From assembly GCA_034440615.1 (NCBI GenBank), contig JAOTOM010005136.1, forward strand, positions 1,020,001 to 1,084,000: DNA of 64,000 bases. Direction: 5' to 3'. The DNA is from Ashinkailepas kermadecensis. Its lineage: Eukaryota > Arthropoda > Thecostraca > Neolepadidae. Every line of letters begins with the position of its first letter. Position 1 is the stretch's first letter. This document shows, piece after piece, positions 12,679-24,137 of this stretch. The translations under genes and the position numbers were made by a program. The notes below the pieces were generated by a model. That model saw nothing but the letters and a program-made list of their open reading frames with translations, was not told the origin of the DNA and searched no databases.

Positions 12679-12993
12679 GTGGCATTATATATGTACTCAC
12701 TCAAGTATAGGAGATTAAGGGGGGACATGATTGAAATGTACAAATTTGTTAAAGGACTAGATCAGGTCAATTTGAATGATGCTCTTCAGTTTAGAGTATC
12801 ACATGGGGGTCATCAATTCAGGTTAGACAAGCTGAGGTGTAGAACAGCTAAGCAACAACAGGTCTTCAGTCAAAGAGTTGTTGATCAGTGGAATAGGCTC
12901 CCTGCTGATGTTGTGGGGAGTTCCTCATTGAATGTATTGAAAAGTATGGTGGACAGATTTATTAGCCAGAAAAATCTTGCTTTTGAGTTCTAA
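12679..12993 (+). pseudogene. C-terminal part of a CR1-like LINE ORF2
   Basis: A 104-codon open stretch resembles the domain after the reverse transcriptase in CR1-type LINEs: YRRLRGDMIEMYKFVKG near the start and WNRLPADVV followed by FISQKNLAFEF at the end. It ends at a natural stop. The upstream frame is interrupted, so this is a remnant. It aligns by eye with 34607-34942 in the second LINE. Confidence 0.7.
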
Positions 12994-13054
12994 TTTGTGA
13001 TGGATGGGGTGAGATTTATGCTAAGTAAGTGTTCATGGCACACTTACTGGCATG

Positions 13055-13946
13055 GCACACGCTACACGGCACCATGTAACATGGTGCCGTGTAGCGTGCT
13101 GAGGTATGTGGCTGGCATACATGGTGCCGTGTAGCGTGCTGAGGTACGTGGCTGGCATACATGGTGCCGTGTGGCACATAATGCCGTGTGGCACATGGTG
13201 CCGTGTGGCGTGCTGAGGTACGTGGCTGGCCTACATGGTGCCGTGTGGCGTGCTGGTGCGTGGCTCCTTGGTGCCGTGTGGCGTGCTGAGGTACGTGGCT
13301 GGCGTACATGGTGCCGTGTGGCACATGGTGCCGTGTGGCACATGGTGCCGTGTGGCGTGCTGAGGTACGTGGCTGGCCTACATGGTGCCGTGTGGCGTGC
13401 TGAGGTGCGTGGCTGGCGTACATGGTGCCGTGTGGCACATGGTGCCGTGTGGCACCTGATGCCGTGTGGCACATGGTGCCGTGTGGCGTGCTGAGGTACT
13501 GGCTGGCTCATGGTGCCGTGTGGCGTGCTGAGGTGCTGGTGGCTACATGGTGCCTGTGGCGTGCTAGGTGCGTGGCTGGCCTACATGGTGCCGTTGGCAC
13601 ATGGTGCCTGTGTCTGGTCGTGGTGGACATGGTGCCGTGTGGCGTGCTGAGGTACGTGGCTGGCCTACATGGTGCCGTGTGGCGTGCTGAGGTGCGTGGC
13701 TGGCGCACATAGTGCCGTGTGGCACATGATGTCATGTGGCACATGGTGCCGTGTGGCACATGGTGCCGTGTGGCACATGATGCCGTGTGGCACATGGTGC
13801 CGTGTGGCACATGATGCCGTGTGGCACATGGTGCCGTGTGGCACATGGTGCCGTGTGGCACATGGTGCCGTGTGGCATGCTGAGGTACGTGGCTGGCCTA
13901 CATGGTGCCGTGTGGCACATGGCGCCGAGGTGCGTGGCTGGCGCGA
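13055..13946. repeat. Minisatellite A2, 40-bp and 17-bp units
   Basis: This is the same family and orientation as 7708-8051. The full unit alternates with runs of the 17-bp sub-unit ACATGGTGCCGTGTGGC (CACATGGTGCCGTGTGG repeated tandemly at 13720-13880). Several damaged units occur at 13500-13620. Open frames over it on both strands are repeat artefacts. Confidence 0.95.
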
Positions 13947-14635
13947 TTGTGATGGATGTGTTTCTAATGTGGTGAATTGCTGGGCGGATGAGGGCATCGG
14001 AGCTGTCGCTCACCTGAATCAGCAGCACCCCGAGCTAATTTGGCTAATTTGGCGTGTGTGTAAGGGCGCCCATATGAAACCGGTGAACACCTCGTCCACC
14101 GCCCAGGGATCAAGGGATTCCATGGGCTCCCCATAATCCCGGCGGCAGGGGAGGCAATCACTAGTGGGAGTGTTTGTGTCAGTCGCCATGCTCTCCTGTA
14201 CGACAGTGGTGTGTGTTGGTGTGGTTAGGTTGCAGATAGTTGTCGTGGTGGCGACTGAATAAGTGGCACTGCAAAAACAGGGTCCTAGCGGAGGAAAAGA
14301 ATTGGACGAAGACAGCCCCTGAGTGTAGAAATGAAGCGCAGGATAGACAAAGAGAACTGACAAATAAATCGCAGGGTCGGTGCTTGAAGAGATCACTACG
14401 TAGGGCGTATGGGCTATTGTGCAGCAGGCACCAGAATGAAAAGGGGTGGATCGGTGGAGGGTGGCCAGGGTGGAAAGGTGGCGACACCGCCGGACCGGTC
14501 TTAGTATGCCGAGCGGAGGCAGGCGGTCGAGAAGATGCAGCGAAGGAGTAGTAGTAGGCGTAGACAAGGACTGCGGATCAGCAGGAGATGAAGGCAGGTC
14601 GGAACCAGGCAGTGACAGCAGGAAGTGTATTGTGG
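13947..14635. other. Unannotated stretch
   Basis: A long frame on the minus strand is open mainly because of pyrimidine-rich composition and shows no family resemblance. Nothing else was recognised. Confidence 0.4.
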
Positions 14636-14735
14636 GTGGCAGGTGGCAGGTGCCAGGTGGCAAGTGGCAGGTGGCAGGTGGCAGGTGCCAGGTGGCAGGT
14701 GCCAGGTGGCAGGTGCCAGGTGGCACGCTGGCCTG
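14636..14735. repeat. Short minisatellite of GGTGGCAGGTGCCA wording
   Basis: About 14 tandem 7-bp units (GGTGGCA / GGTGCCA) occur in 100 bp. Confidence 0.9.
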
Positions 14736-16647
14736 AGGACGTTCGACCCGCAGCGGACGAGTCTCCGTGTGTGACCTTGGGCTAGGCTTGATAGCGTGAC
14801 CTTTGCTTCGGTTGGCATGACTTCTGGGGTCAATAGAGCTTCCAAGGATTACACCGACTGATCGGCATGATTTATGGGAAAAGCAGTCACAACCTCAACG
14901 CATAATCCAGGGGCGTTGATTTGTCTTCTTTAGAGGGGGGGGGATATATGGAGGAAATGGGTGGACCCAAGCTGATTGAGAGGGCACAACCCCATAGGGT
15001 CCCACATTCAAATGTGCAATTGTGGGTGGGTCAAGCCAATACAGTTTTTTTTCGAGTGGGGGTGGGGGAGGGGGGCAATGCCCTCTCAAAAGCACGCAAA
15101 TCGACACCAAGTGTATAATCATCCCAGCTGCACATCAATCCGGCCAAATGTATCATCAACCTTTTGATACCCTGGTGGTAGAGGAGAAGAGGAAAAAAAT
15201 AGAGAAGTGAGAAAGGAAATTAAACAGTAGACGTTACAAAAGTACATGTTATGGCGTAGTAAGCATTGGCGGTTCTGATGGTAGAGATGTATAAATGTAC
15301 GACATATGTATTAACACAATTCGAATTTAACTGTTCTTGTAGTTACATGAGGACACGGGAGGGACAAATCCAAAGCACAATGCTTTCTTTCCTCTTAACT
15401 ACGATAAGGGAAATGCAATCAAAGCAACTTTCTACTTGATTTTATGTGAAAGAACGATTCGCTTGGTATGTATCTTATTGACTGCGTAACACAATGTGTG
15501 CTAGTTTCGTTTAGGTCTCCGAGACCCTACGGTTGGCGTTGGTATTTGTATGACTATGACTAACGTGACTAACGTTACGTGACTAACGTTAGTATGGCTA
15601 ACGTGCAGAAAGCTATGGATCATTTTATTCGTAATATGTGCTCCCGTCGCTAACATTCTGTCAGCTGTCAGTTGTCAAATATGAACTGTCTTGTCAACTG
15701 TCAGCCATGCACCCATCGCCATCCGTACTGGGGTGTGCTACATCTGAGATAGTGGACTGTTACAACACTACCAACGTCTCACCAGCTCTGTCACACTACG
15801 ACTGAGATAGTGGACTGATGCGTTTCACCAGCTCTGCCACATTTATGACGTCACCAAGACAACTCGCAAGTGGTTACTTGTCGTGTTCTTCGGCGTGCTG
15901 AATGCGGCAGCTATCAACGGATATGCAATCTAAGCATCGGGACTGATTTGTGCACATTTGACGGGGTCTTCCTCCATGTTGGTTTTGCTCCCCGAATAAT
16001 TTCAACTTTTTAACTCGGACCCTATTGGGTGTGCCCCCCACTCAATTTGTGCCCGGCCATTGCCTCCATGCATTGTGCCACCACCCCACACCATAATTTT
16101 CACAACTCAACACCTCTGGGTACAAATGCTGAAGTTGACGAATGAAGGGCACCAAAGCAGAAGAGGTCGGCGTTTCTGTTTAGGTTCGGGGAACGTCTCG
16201 CCCGCCCAGTGATGGAGGGACGTGTGACTACCCTCACTGTGTCGCCGTTGAGTCAGGCGCAGCTGAAGGCGCAGCTGAAGACGCAGCTGGTCGTCAAGCC
16301 GCAATATGGGTGGAAGACGCAGGTTGTGCAGCCGGGCCAAAGACAGCAACACATCACTAACCAGTGTCGTGTGCGGACGGTGAGTTTGTCGGACGTGTCC
16401 TTCGTGCATTCGGTAAATGAGCGGGGTTGGACGAACTGGGTATGTATGGGTGCAAAGGAATGGTTGACTGTGTGAACACAAGTTGCAATACAGAAGTCCA
16501 CTTTTTTCTGCTTTGGTAGATCTTTTCTGCGTGGGGTCATATCGACCCACTTCGGTGTTAGTATGAGTGGAAAATAACGTTGGCGTTCCAGGTATAATAA
16601 ATAACAAGTAAATAACATAGCCATCCAGCGCGGCGAATGCCACCTCC
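14736..16647. other. Mostly unannotated; includes one G-rich dispersed repeat copy
   Basis: Positions about 14930-15100 are a G-rich element (runs of GGGGG, GGGCAATGCCCTC) resembling other dispersed copies in this window. Positions 15545-15605 repeat GACTAACGTTA-like words four times. The rest shows no gene or array. Confidence 0.4.
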
Positions 16648-16880
16648 AAGCACCCTTCTTGTCACCAGCAGAGCCCCCTTCTCGTCACCAGCAGAGCCCC
16701 CTTCTCGTCACCAGCAGAGCCCCTTTCTCGTCACCAGCAGAGCCCCCTTCTCGTCACCAGCAGAGCCCCTTTCTCGTCACCAGCAGAGCCCCTTTCTCGT
16801 CACCAGCAGAGCCCCTTTCTCGTCATCAGCAGAGCCCCTTTCTCGTCACCAGCAGAGCCCCTTTCTCGTCACCAGCAGAA
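16648..16880. repeat. Minisatellite, 23-bp unit, about 10 copies
   Basis: The unit is approximately TTCTCGTCACCAGCAGAGCC plus CCC. Copies are almost identical. Confidence 0.9.
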
Positions 16881-18035
16881 CACTCCGCCGGAAACGCGCC
16901 ACAATTTGTCGAATCGGGCTGATCGAACATTCTCTGTGGTTCTTTTGGTGATATTTTCCTGTTTCTGTTCAGCCACCCAGGTGTGACCTCATTCCTTGTG
17001 GCATGCATGGTACAGACGTTGTTTGCAAAATCGTAGTGTTTTTGTTGTTGTTGTTGTTGGAATCAATGCACTCACAGTTTTGGCGTTATACTTTTAGAAG
17101 TTATCAGATCACACTGTCCAATCGCAACCATCGGACAACCGATGTCGTTTAAATAGATTCACCTCGGATTCGTTTCCTTCTCAACAAAGCACGCACTCCT
17201 GTTTATCTGTGTAATCTGAAATATAATTGCGCGACTAATGCTTCCATCGATGCCTACACAGAATGAACTTACAGCATGTGACCAGCTGTTGTGCATTTCG
17301 CTTGGTGTGACCACGTGTGACCATCACCCTTGGTGTGACCACGTGTGACTATCACCCTTGGCTTCAGGCGTTTGACAGTTGGCTATCTGTGTTCAGGCTT
17401 TTGATGGCTGGCTATCTGACTCCAGGCGCTCGCAGAGAACTAAGGCGCCACGAAAATGTTCCATCTATAATAAATTGACATGGTTATTGCCATACCAATG
17501 TAATATGGCTATTATATACCTGGGATATCGTGAAGAAAAGCCATTAATAATCGCACTTACTTCACAGATCGCAATAAGTTCGGGGAATCCGAATGACAGC
17601 CGCAGCCCTTCACTAGTCTGGCCGTGGCCAGTTACTACAACAATCTTTTCGGCAGGAAGTCCCACTTAGCCTACTTACGAGGGAAGAATGAAGTCTACTG
17701 CAAGCCGAAAAACTGAGCTGCAGATACCGTGTTCCTAGGTTTTGCTTTATTCGGCAAATCATAAGCCATATTCGGCAGACAATAAGTCCAATTCCTGGAA
17801 CACTTCTGAAAACTACCAATGGAACGCCAATTCAACACGTCCTCATTATAGATCCTGCGTGAAATTGAGCGGCACCTGGTGATTGTTTCCGGGTAGTTCA
17901 GCGACATTCGATGGTTGTTTTCGTTCAGCTGAGCCGGCCCAGTGCCAATTACTGCGGCCGGCGAGGTGCCTGTGCTGTTGTGCAGGTGTCCGGTCAGGGT
18001 CACAGGATCCGTGTTCGGCCCACTGGCAGCTGGTC
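16881..18035. other. Unannotated stretch
   Basis: It contains a short GTT microsatellite at about 17040-17058 and a GTGTGACCACGTGTGACCAT-like doublet at 17308-17355. No gene was recognised. Confidence 0.4.
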
Positions 18036-21000
18036 CCGTGTCACGGCAGGTGTCTGTGGTCCCGTGTCACGGCAGGTGTCTGTGGTCCCGTGTCATGGCA
18101 GGTGTCTGTGGTCCCGTGTCATGGCAGGTGTCTGTGGTCCCGTGTCATGGCAGGTGTCTGTGGTCCCGTGTCACGGCAGGTGTCTGGCCAACTGGTCCAG
18201 TGTCATGGCAGGTGTCCGGCCAACTGGTCCCGTGTCACGGCAGGTGTCCGGCCAGCTGGCCCCGTGTCATGGCAGGTGTCCTGGCCAACTGGTCCAGTGT
18301 CACGGCAGGTGTCCTGGCCAGCTGGCCCAGTGTCACGGCAGGTGTCCGGCCAACTGGTCCCGTGTCACGGCAGGTGTCTGGCCAGCTGGTCCCGTGTCAC
18401 GGCAGGTGTCTGTGGTCCCGTGTCACGGCAGGTGTCCGGCCAGCTGGCCCCGTGTCATGGCAGGTGTCCGGCCAACTGGTCCAGTGTCACGGCAGGTGTC
18501 CGGCCAGCTGGTCCAGTGTCATGGCAGGTGTCCGGCCAACTGGTCCAGTGTCACGGCAGGTGTCTGGCCAACTGGTCCAGTGTCATGGCAGGTGTCTGGC
18601 CAACTGGTCCAGTGTCATGGCAGGTGTCTGTGGTCCAGTGTCACGGCAGGTGTCTGGCCAACTGGTCCAGTGTCATGGCAGGTGTCTGGTGGTTCAGTGT
18701 CACGGCAGGTGTCTGTGGTCCCAGTGTCACGGCAGGTGTCTGGCCAACTGGTCCAGTGTCACGGCAGGTGTGTTGGTCCAGGTGTCTGGCCAACTGGTCC
18801 AGTGTCACGGCAGGTGTCCGGCCAGCTGCCCCGTGTCAGGAGGTGTCTGGCCAGCTGGTCCAGTGTCACGGCAGGTGTCTGTGGTCCAGTGTCACGGCAG
18901 GTGTCGCCAGCTGGCCACAGTGGTCCAGTGTCATGGCAGGTGTCTGGCCAACTGGTCCAGTGTCATGGCAGGTGTGCAAGTGTCAGGCAGGTGTCTGGCC
19001 AACTGGTCCAGTGTCACGGCAGGTGTCTGCAGGTTCGCCAGTGGTCCCGTGTCACGGCAGGTGTCTGTGGTCCAGTGTCACGGCAGGTGTCTGGCCAACT
19101 GGTCCAGTGTCATGGCAGGTGTCTGGCCAACTGGTCCAGTGTCATGGCAGGTGTCTGGCCAGCTGGTCCCGTGTCACGGCAGGTGTCCGGCCAACTGGTC
19201 CAGTGTCACGGCAGGTGTCTGGCCAACTGGTCCAGTGTCACGGCAGGTGTCCGGCCAACTGGTCCCGTGTCATGGCAGGTGTCCGGCCAGCTGGTCCCGT
19301 GTCACGGCAGGTGTCTGTGGTCCCGTGTCACGGCAGGTGTCTGGCCAACTGGTCCCGTGTCACGGCAGGTGTCTGGCCAACTGGTCCCGTGTCACGGCAG
19401 GTGTCCGGCCAGCTGGTCCAGTGTCACGGCAGGTGTCTGGTCAGCTGGGTGTCCGGCCACTGGTCCCGTGTCACGGCAGGTGTCTGGCCAACTGGTCCCG
19501 TGTCATGGCAGGTGTCCGGCCAACTGGTCCAGTGTCATGGCAGGTGTCTGGCCAACTGGTCCAGTGTCATGGCAGGTGTCTCAGTTCTGGTACGGCAGGT
19601 GTCCGGCCAACTGGTCCCGTGTCACGGCAGGTGTCTGGCCAGTCGTCTGGTCCAGTGTCACGGCAGGTGTCTGGCCAACTGGTCCAGTGTCACGGCAGGT
19701 GTCTGGCCAGCTGGTCCAGTGTCACGGCAGGTGTCCGGCCAACTGGTCCCGTGTCACGACACGTGTCTGTGGTCCAGTGTCACGGCAGGTGTCCGGCCAA
19801 CTGGTCCAGTGTCATGGCAGGTGTCTGGCCAACTGGTCCAGTGTCACGGCAGGTGTCTGGCCAACTGGTCCCGTGTCACGGCAGGTGTCTGGCCAACTGG
19901 TCCAGTGTCACGGCAGGTGTCCGGCCAGCTGGTCCCGTGTCACGGCAGGTGTCTGGCCAACTGGTCCCGTGTCATGGCAGGTGTCCGGCCAGCTGGCCCA
20001 GTGTCACGGCAGGTGTCTGGCCAGCTGGTCCCGTGTCACGGCAGGTGTCTGGCCAACTGGTCCCGTGTCACGGCAGGTGTCTGGCCAACTGGTCCAGTGT
20101 CATGGCAGTGTCCGCACTGGTCGTGTCGGCAGGTGTCGGCCAACTGGTCCAGTGTCACGGCAGGTGTCCGGCCTGGTGTGTCATGGCAGGTGTCGGCCAA
20201 CTGGTCCAGTGTCACGGCAGGTGTCTGGCCAGCTGGTCCAGTGTCAGGTGGCCACTGGTCCCGTGTCACGGCAGGTGTCCGGCCAGCTGGTCCAGTGTCA
20301 CGGAGTGTCTGGCCAACTGGTCCCGTGTCACGGCAGGTGTCTGGCCAACTGGTCCAGTGTCACGGCAGGTGTCCGGCCAACTGGTCCAGTGTCACGGCAG
20401 GTGTCTGGCCAACTGGTCCCGTGTCACGGCAGGTGTCTGGCCAACTGTGTCCGGCCACTGGTCCCGTGTCACGGCAGGTGTCTGTCAGGTGTCTGGCCAA
20501 CTGGTCCAGTGTCACGGCAGGTGTCTGGCCAACTGGTCCAGTGTCACGGCAGGTGTCTGGCCAACTGGTCCCGTGTCACGGCAGGTGTCTGGCCAACTGG
20601 TCCAGTGTCATGGCAGGTGTCTGGCCAACTGGTCCAGTGTCATGGCAGGTGTCTGGCCAGCTGGTCCAGTGTCACGGCAGGTGTCTGGCCAACTGGTCCA
20701 GTGTCACGGCAGGTGTCTGGCCAACTGGTCCAGTGTCATGGCAGGTGTCCGGCCAACTGGTCCAGTGTCACGGCAGGTGTCTGGCCAACTGGTCCAGTGG
20801 CCACTGGTCCCGTGTCTGGCAGCTGGTCCAGTGTCACGGGTTCCGGCCAACTGGTCCAGTGTCATGGCAGGTGTCCGGCCAACTGGTCCAGTGTCACGGC
20901 AGGTGTCTGGCCAACTGGTCCAGTGTCATGGCAGGTGTCTGGCCAGCTGGTCCAGTGTCATGGCAGGTGTCCGGCCAGCTGGTCCAGTGTCACGGCAGGT

Positions 21001-21092
21001 GTCCGGCCAACTGGTCCCGTGTCACGGCAGGTGTCCGGCCAGCTGGCCCAGTGTCATGGCAGGTGTCTGTGGTCCCGTGTCACGGCAGGTGT
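18036..21092. repeat. 3-kb minisatellite, 32-bp unit with 26-bp variant
   Basis: The 32-bp unit reads GTGTCACGGCAGGTGTCTGG followed by CCAACTGGTCCA. A shorter variant replaces the second half by TCTGTGGTCCC. Roughly 95 units are present. All three plus-strand frames stay open for over 1000 codons because the unit lacks stops and 32 is not a multiple of three, so each frame cycles through the same words. Variation concentrates at CACGG/CATGG, TCCGG/TCTGG, CAACT/CAGCT and TCCAG/TCCCG. Truncated units cluster at 18700-19050 and 20100-20300. Confidence 0.97.
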
Positions 21093-22763
21093 GACTGCAC
21101 CACTTTCCACCGTCCAGTGTTCAGCGCAGTCGTACCTGGGTACATTTGGTCAGTATTGTCCGGAACCCGGCAAGATGAACAATTGTACCACTAACCGATG
21201 GGTATTGGCACAATGCCCATCGGCAGTGGTACAATGCCCTCCCCTCCCCCGCTTTCTCCATCTGTCGCGTTGTCACTCTGTCTCTATCGCTCTGTCTCTT
21301 CGTCGCTCTGTCTCTTTGTCTCTCTGTCGCTCTGTTTGTCTGTCGTTCTGTCGGTCTGTCGCTCCATCTCGCCAATGCCTGACACCACTCGGGCACCGTT
21401 TTAATTGTACGCCACCATGCATTGTTTGGCACCGTTGTAGCCTTGCCATCCGGCCGTGTTGGTCAGTTGATGACCGTGACGGGCGTGACGGTCACCACCT
21501 GTGGCTAGTGTGGCGTCACCGTCACACTGTCGCGTCACAATCGCCGCCGTTACGCTCCGTATCGTCCGTGATGTGCCGGCCAACGAAACAAACAGCTGAC
21601 GGCCGGTACCTTCAGCTGCCATTAACGCGCCATGAGACTCCCGCAAAAACAGTGGCCCATGCCCTCTGGCATCGGAGCATGTAGGTACGCGGCAAAGTGC
21701 CCCCCCCCCCGTCTTGGCAGCCTATGCTCGTTTGTCGTGGTCTGAGCTGAGCCGAATCACCGTCGTCGCTGTAGTTCGGGTGGCGTCGCGCGCCAGTTAC
21801 CCACCTGTGAATCGCTGCCGGCTGCCTCGTCCATGGCCGGGTGACGGTGCGCACACTTTCCCGCCGGCGCCAACACTCTCCCGCCGGCGCGAGCACTCCT
21901 CCGCCGGCGCACCGGCCAGCTGTGACGCCGCCGGATCCGACCCGAGTCAGCTGCAGTCTCGCCCTTCACCCACAACACAGCCACCGCCGGCGGTCACTTG
22001 CACGGCCGCAGCTTAGCCGGTCGCCACTCCATCTAAGGCCGCCTCCTGAGCTGTGCGACTGGCGTGTCCACACCGACGTCACCGCCCATGTTCGGGTGTT
22101 CGGAGCGTGCTCGTGACAGCGTGGTAAGCTCAGCAGCGGTCTCGTCTCCACAGCATGCACCGTCTGCAGCCGACTGTAGCCGACGCGCGGGCCGCCGCAG
22201 AGCCGGAACCACCACCAGGTGTTCTGTCTGACGTTGGCGGGCGCCGCTCCGTCCGCTCCGGTGGTCGCCTCAGGCCGGCGGAAGTGCTGACCTGACCGTC
22301 GGCACAGCTGGCGCAGCGTCTGACCAGCGGTGTAAGCTGTGGCGCCCCACCACCGCCCGCTCGCCCGCCGGCGCCCACTGGACGGTCTCTACACACACAC
22401 CTGGCCACCGCCTGCCTCCTGCGTCGGGGTCGATCGTCGCCATGACAACGCGTACAACAAGACACAGTCAGCTGGCGGTGCTACCTCCGGCGTAGTGTCC
22501 TCCCCCCTGACCCTCGCCTTGGGGAAGGTAGCGACTGGTGCGGTTGTGGGTGCCCGTGGCGTTGATGATGACCCTGCCGACATAGTCAGTGGCCATCGGC
22601 GCAGGCGGTCGTCTGCCCAGGCAGGATGACCTATGCGACACACTTCAGCCCTGAGTCAAGCGGAAGCGGGTCGGGCAGACCGACAGGCCACGCGACAACA
22701 CAGTCAACCGTTAGCTCCAGATGGATGCATATATCTTCCATAGGTTGACTCGTATCTCTTGTG
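21093..22763. other. GC-rich spacer with CT-rich microsatellite
   Basis: Positions about 21265-21370 are CTCTGTCGCTCTGTCTCT-like low-complexity DNA. The remainder to 22700 is GC- and CpG-rich (with a short CCGCCGGCGC triplication at 21860-21910). It has several moderate open frames on both strands and none with recognisable similarity. A CpG-rich promoter region is possible but unsupported. Confidence 0.45.
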
Positions 22764-24137
22764 TTGGTGCCGGATGGTCGGCATGTGTCTGGTGCCGGAT
22801 GGTCGGCATGTGTTTGGTGCCGGATAGTTGGCATGTGTTTGTTGCCGGATGGTCGGCATGTGTTTGGTGCCGGATGGTCGGCATGTGTCTGGTGCCGGAT
22901 GGTCGGCATGTGTCTGGTGCCGGATGGTCGGCATGTGTCTGGTGCCGGATGGTCGGCATGTGTTTGTTGCCGGATGGTCGGCATGTGTCTGGTGCCGGAT
23001 GGTCGGCATGTGTTTGTTACCGGATGGTCGACATGTGTTTGTTGCCGGATGGTCGACATGTGTTTGTTGCCGGATGGTCGGCATGTGTCTGGTGCCGGAT
23101 GGTCGGCATGTGTCTGGTGCCGGATGGTCGGCATGTGTTTGTTGCCGGATGGTCGACATGTGTTTGTTGCCGGATGGTCGACATGTGTTTGTTGCCGGAT
23201 GGTCGGTATGTGTCTGGTGTCGGATGGTCGGCATGTGTCTGGTGCCGGATGGTTGGCATGTGTTTGTTGCCGGATGGTCGGCATGTGTTTGGTGCCGGAT
23301 GGTCGGCATGTGTCTGGTGCCGAATGGTCGGCATGTGTCTGGTGCCGGATGGTCGGCATGTGTCTGGTGCCGGATGGTCGGCATGTGTCTGGTGCCGGAT
23401 GGTCGGCATGTGTCTGGTGCCGAATGGTCGGCATGTGTCTGGTGCCGAATGGTCGGCATGTGTTTGTTGCCGGATGGTCGGCATGTGTCTGGTGCCGGAT
23501 GGTCGGCATGTGTCTGGTGCCGGATGGTCGGCATGTGTCTGGTGCCGGATGGTCGGCATGTGTCTGGTGCCGGATGGTCGGCATGTGTCTGGTGCCGGAT
23601 GGTCGGCATGTGTCTGGTGCCGAATGGTCGGCATGTGTCTGGTGCCGGATGGTCGGCATGTGTCTGGTGCCGGATGGTCGGCATGTGTCTGGTGCCGGAT
23701 GGTCGGCATGCACCTGGTGCCGGATGGTCGACATATGTCTGGTGCCGGATGGTCGACATGTGTCTGGTACCGAGTGGTCGGCATGTGCCTGGTGCCGAAT
23801 GGTCGGCATGTGTCTGGTGCCGAATGGTCGGCATGTGTCTGGTGCCGAATGGTCGGCATGTGTCTGGTGCCGGATGGTCGGCATGTGTCTGGTGCCGGAT
23901 GGTCGGCATGTGTCTGGTGCCGAATGGTCGGCATGTGTCTGGTGCCGGATGGTCGGCATGTGTCTGGTGCCGGATGGTCGGCATGTGTCTGGTGCCGGAT
24001 GGTCGGCATGTGTCTGGTGCCGGATGGTCGGCATGTGTCTGGTGCCGGATGGTCGGCATGTGTCTGGTGCCGGATGGTCGGCATGTGTCTGGTGCCGAGT
24101 GGTCGGCATGTGTCTGGTGCCGGATGGTCGGTATGTC
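22764..24137. repeat. 1.4-kb minisatellite, 25-bp unit, about 55 copies
   Basis: The unit is GTGCCGGATGGTCGGCATGT followed by GTCTG. Variants include TTGCCGG, CCGAATGG, GTCGACATG and GTTTG. The array is open for hundreds of codons in all three plus frames and in minus frames. These peptides are pure repeat translations with no start context or family resemblance. Confidence 0.97.

Larger units (their letters stand above)
10100..12993 (+). mobile_element. Decayed CR1-like LINE with ORF1 esterase, endonuclease and RT remnants
   Basis: Domain remnants occur in the order expected for CR1/L2-type LINEs. An ORF1 GDSL-esterase start is at about 10111 (IVGDSRVRH, then VCFPGA). The endonuclease end is at 11064-11330 (HESTRGSEILELVLTN, then SEHNIACF). 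RT fragments lie at 11610-12010 (a KHDKAAG motif and a DTQHGF motif). The terminal domain is at 12520-12993 (YRRLRGDMIEMYKFVKGLDQ, then VVDQWNRLPADVV). Numerous stops and frameshifts make it a pseudogene. A tRNA-derived SINE is inserted at 10277-10434 within the esterase part. No 3' tail or target duplication was identified; array A2 follows about 60 bp after the last codon. Confidence 0.75.

Noticed and set aside
16107..16649. 180-codon minus-strand frame
   Set aside because: No domain, signal or conserved motif; probability of chance opening is appreciable over this composition.
17883..21684. Open frames of 1050-1257 codons
   Set aside because: They are translations of the 32-bp tandem array in all three frames of the same strand, with no domain and no start context.
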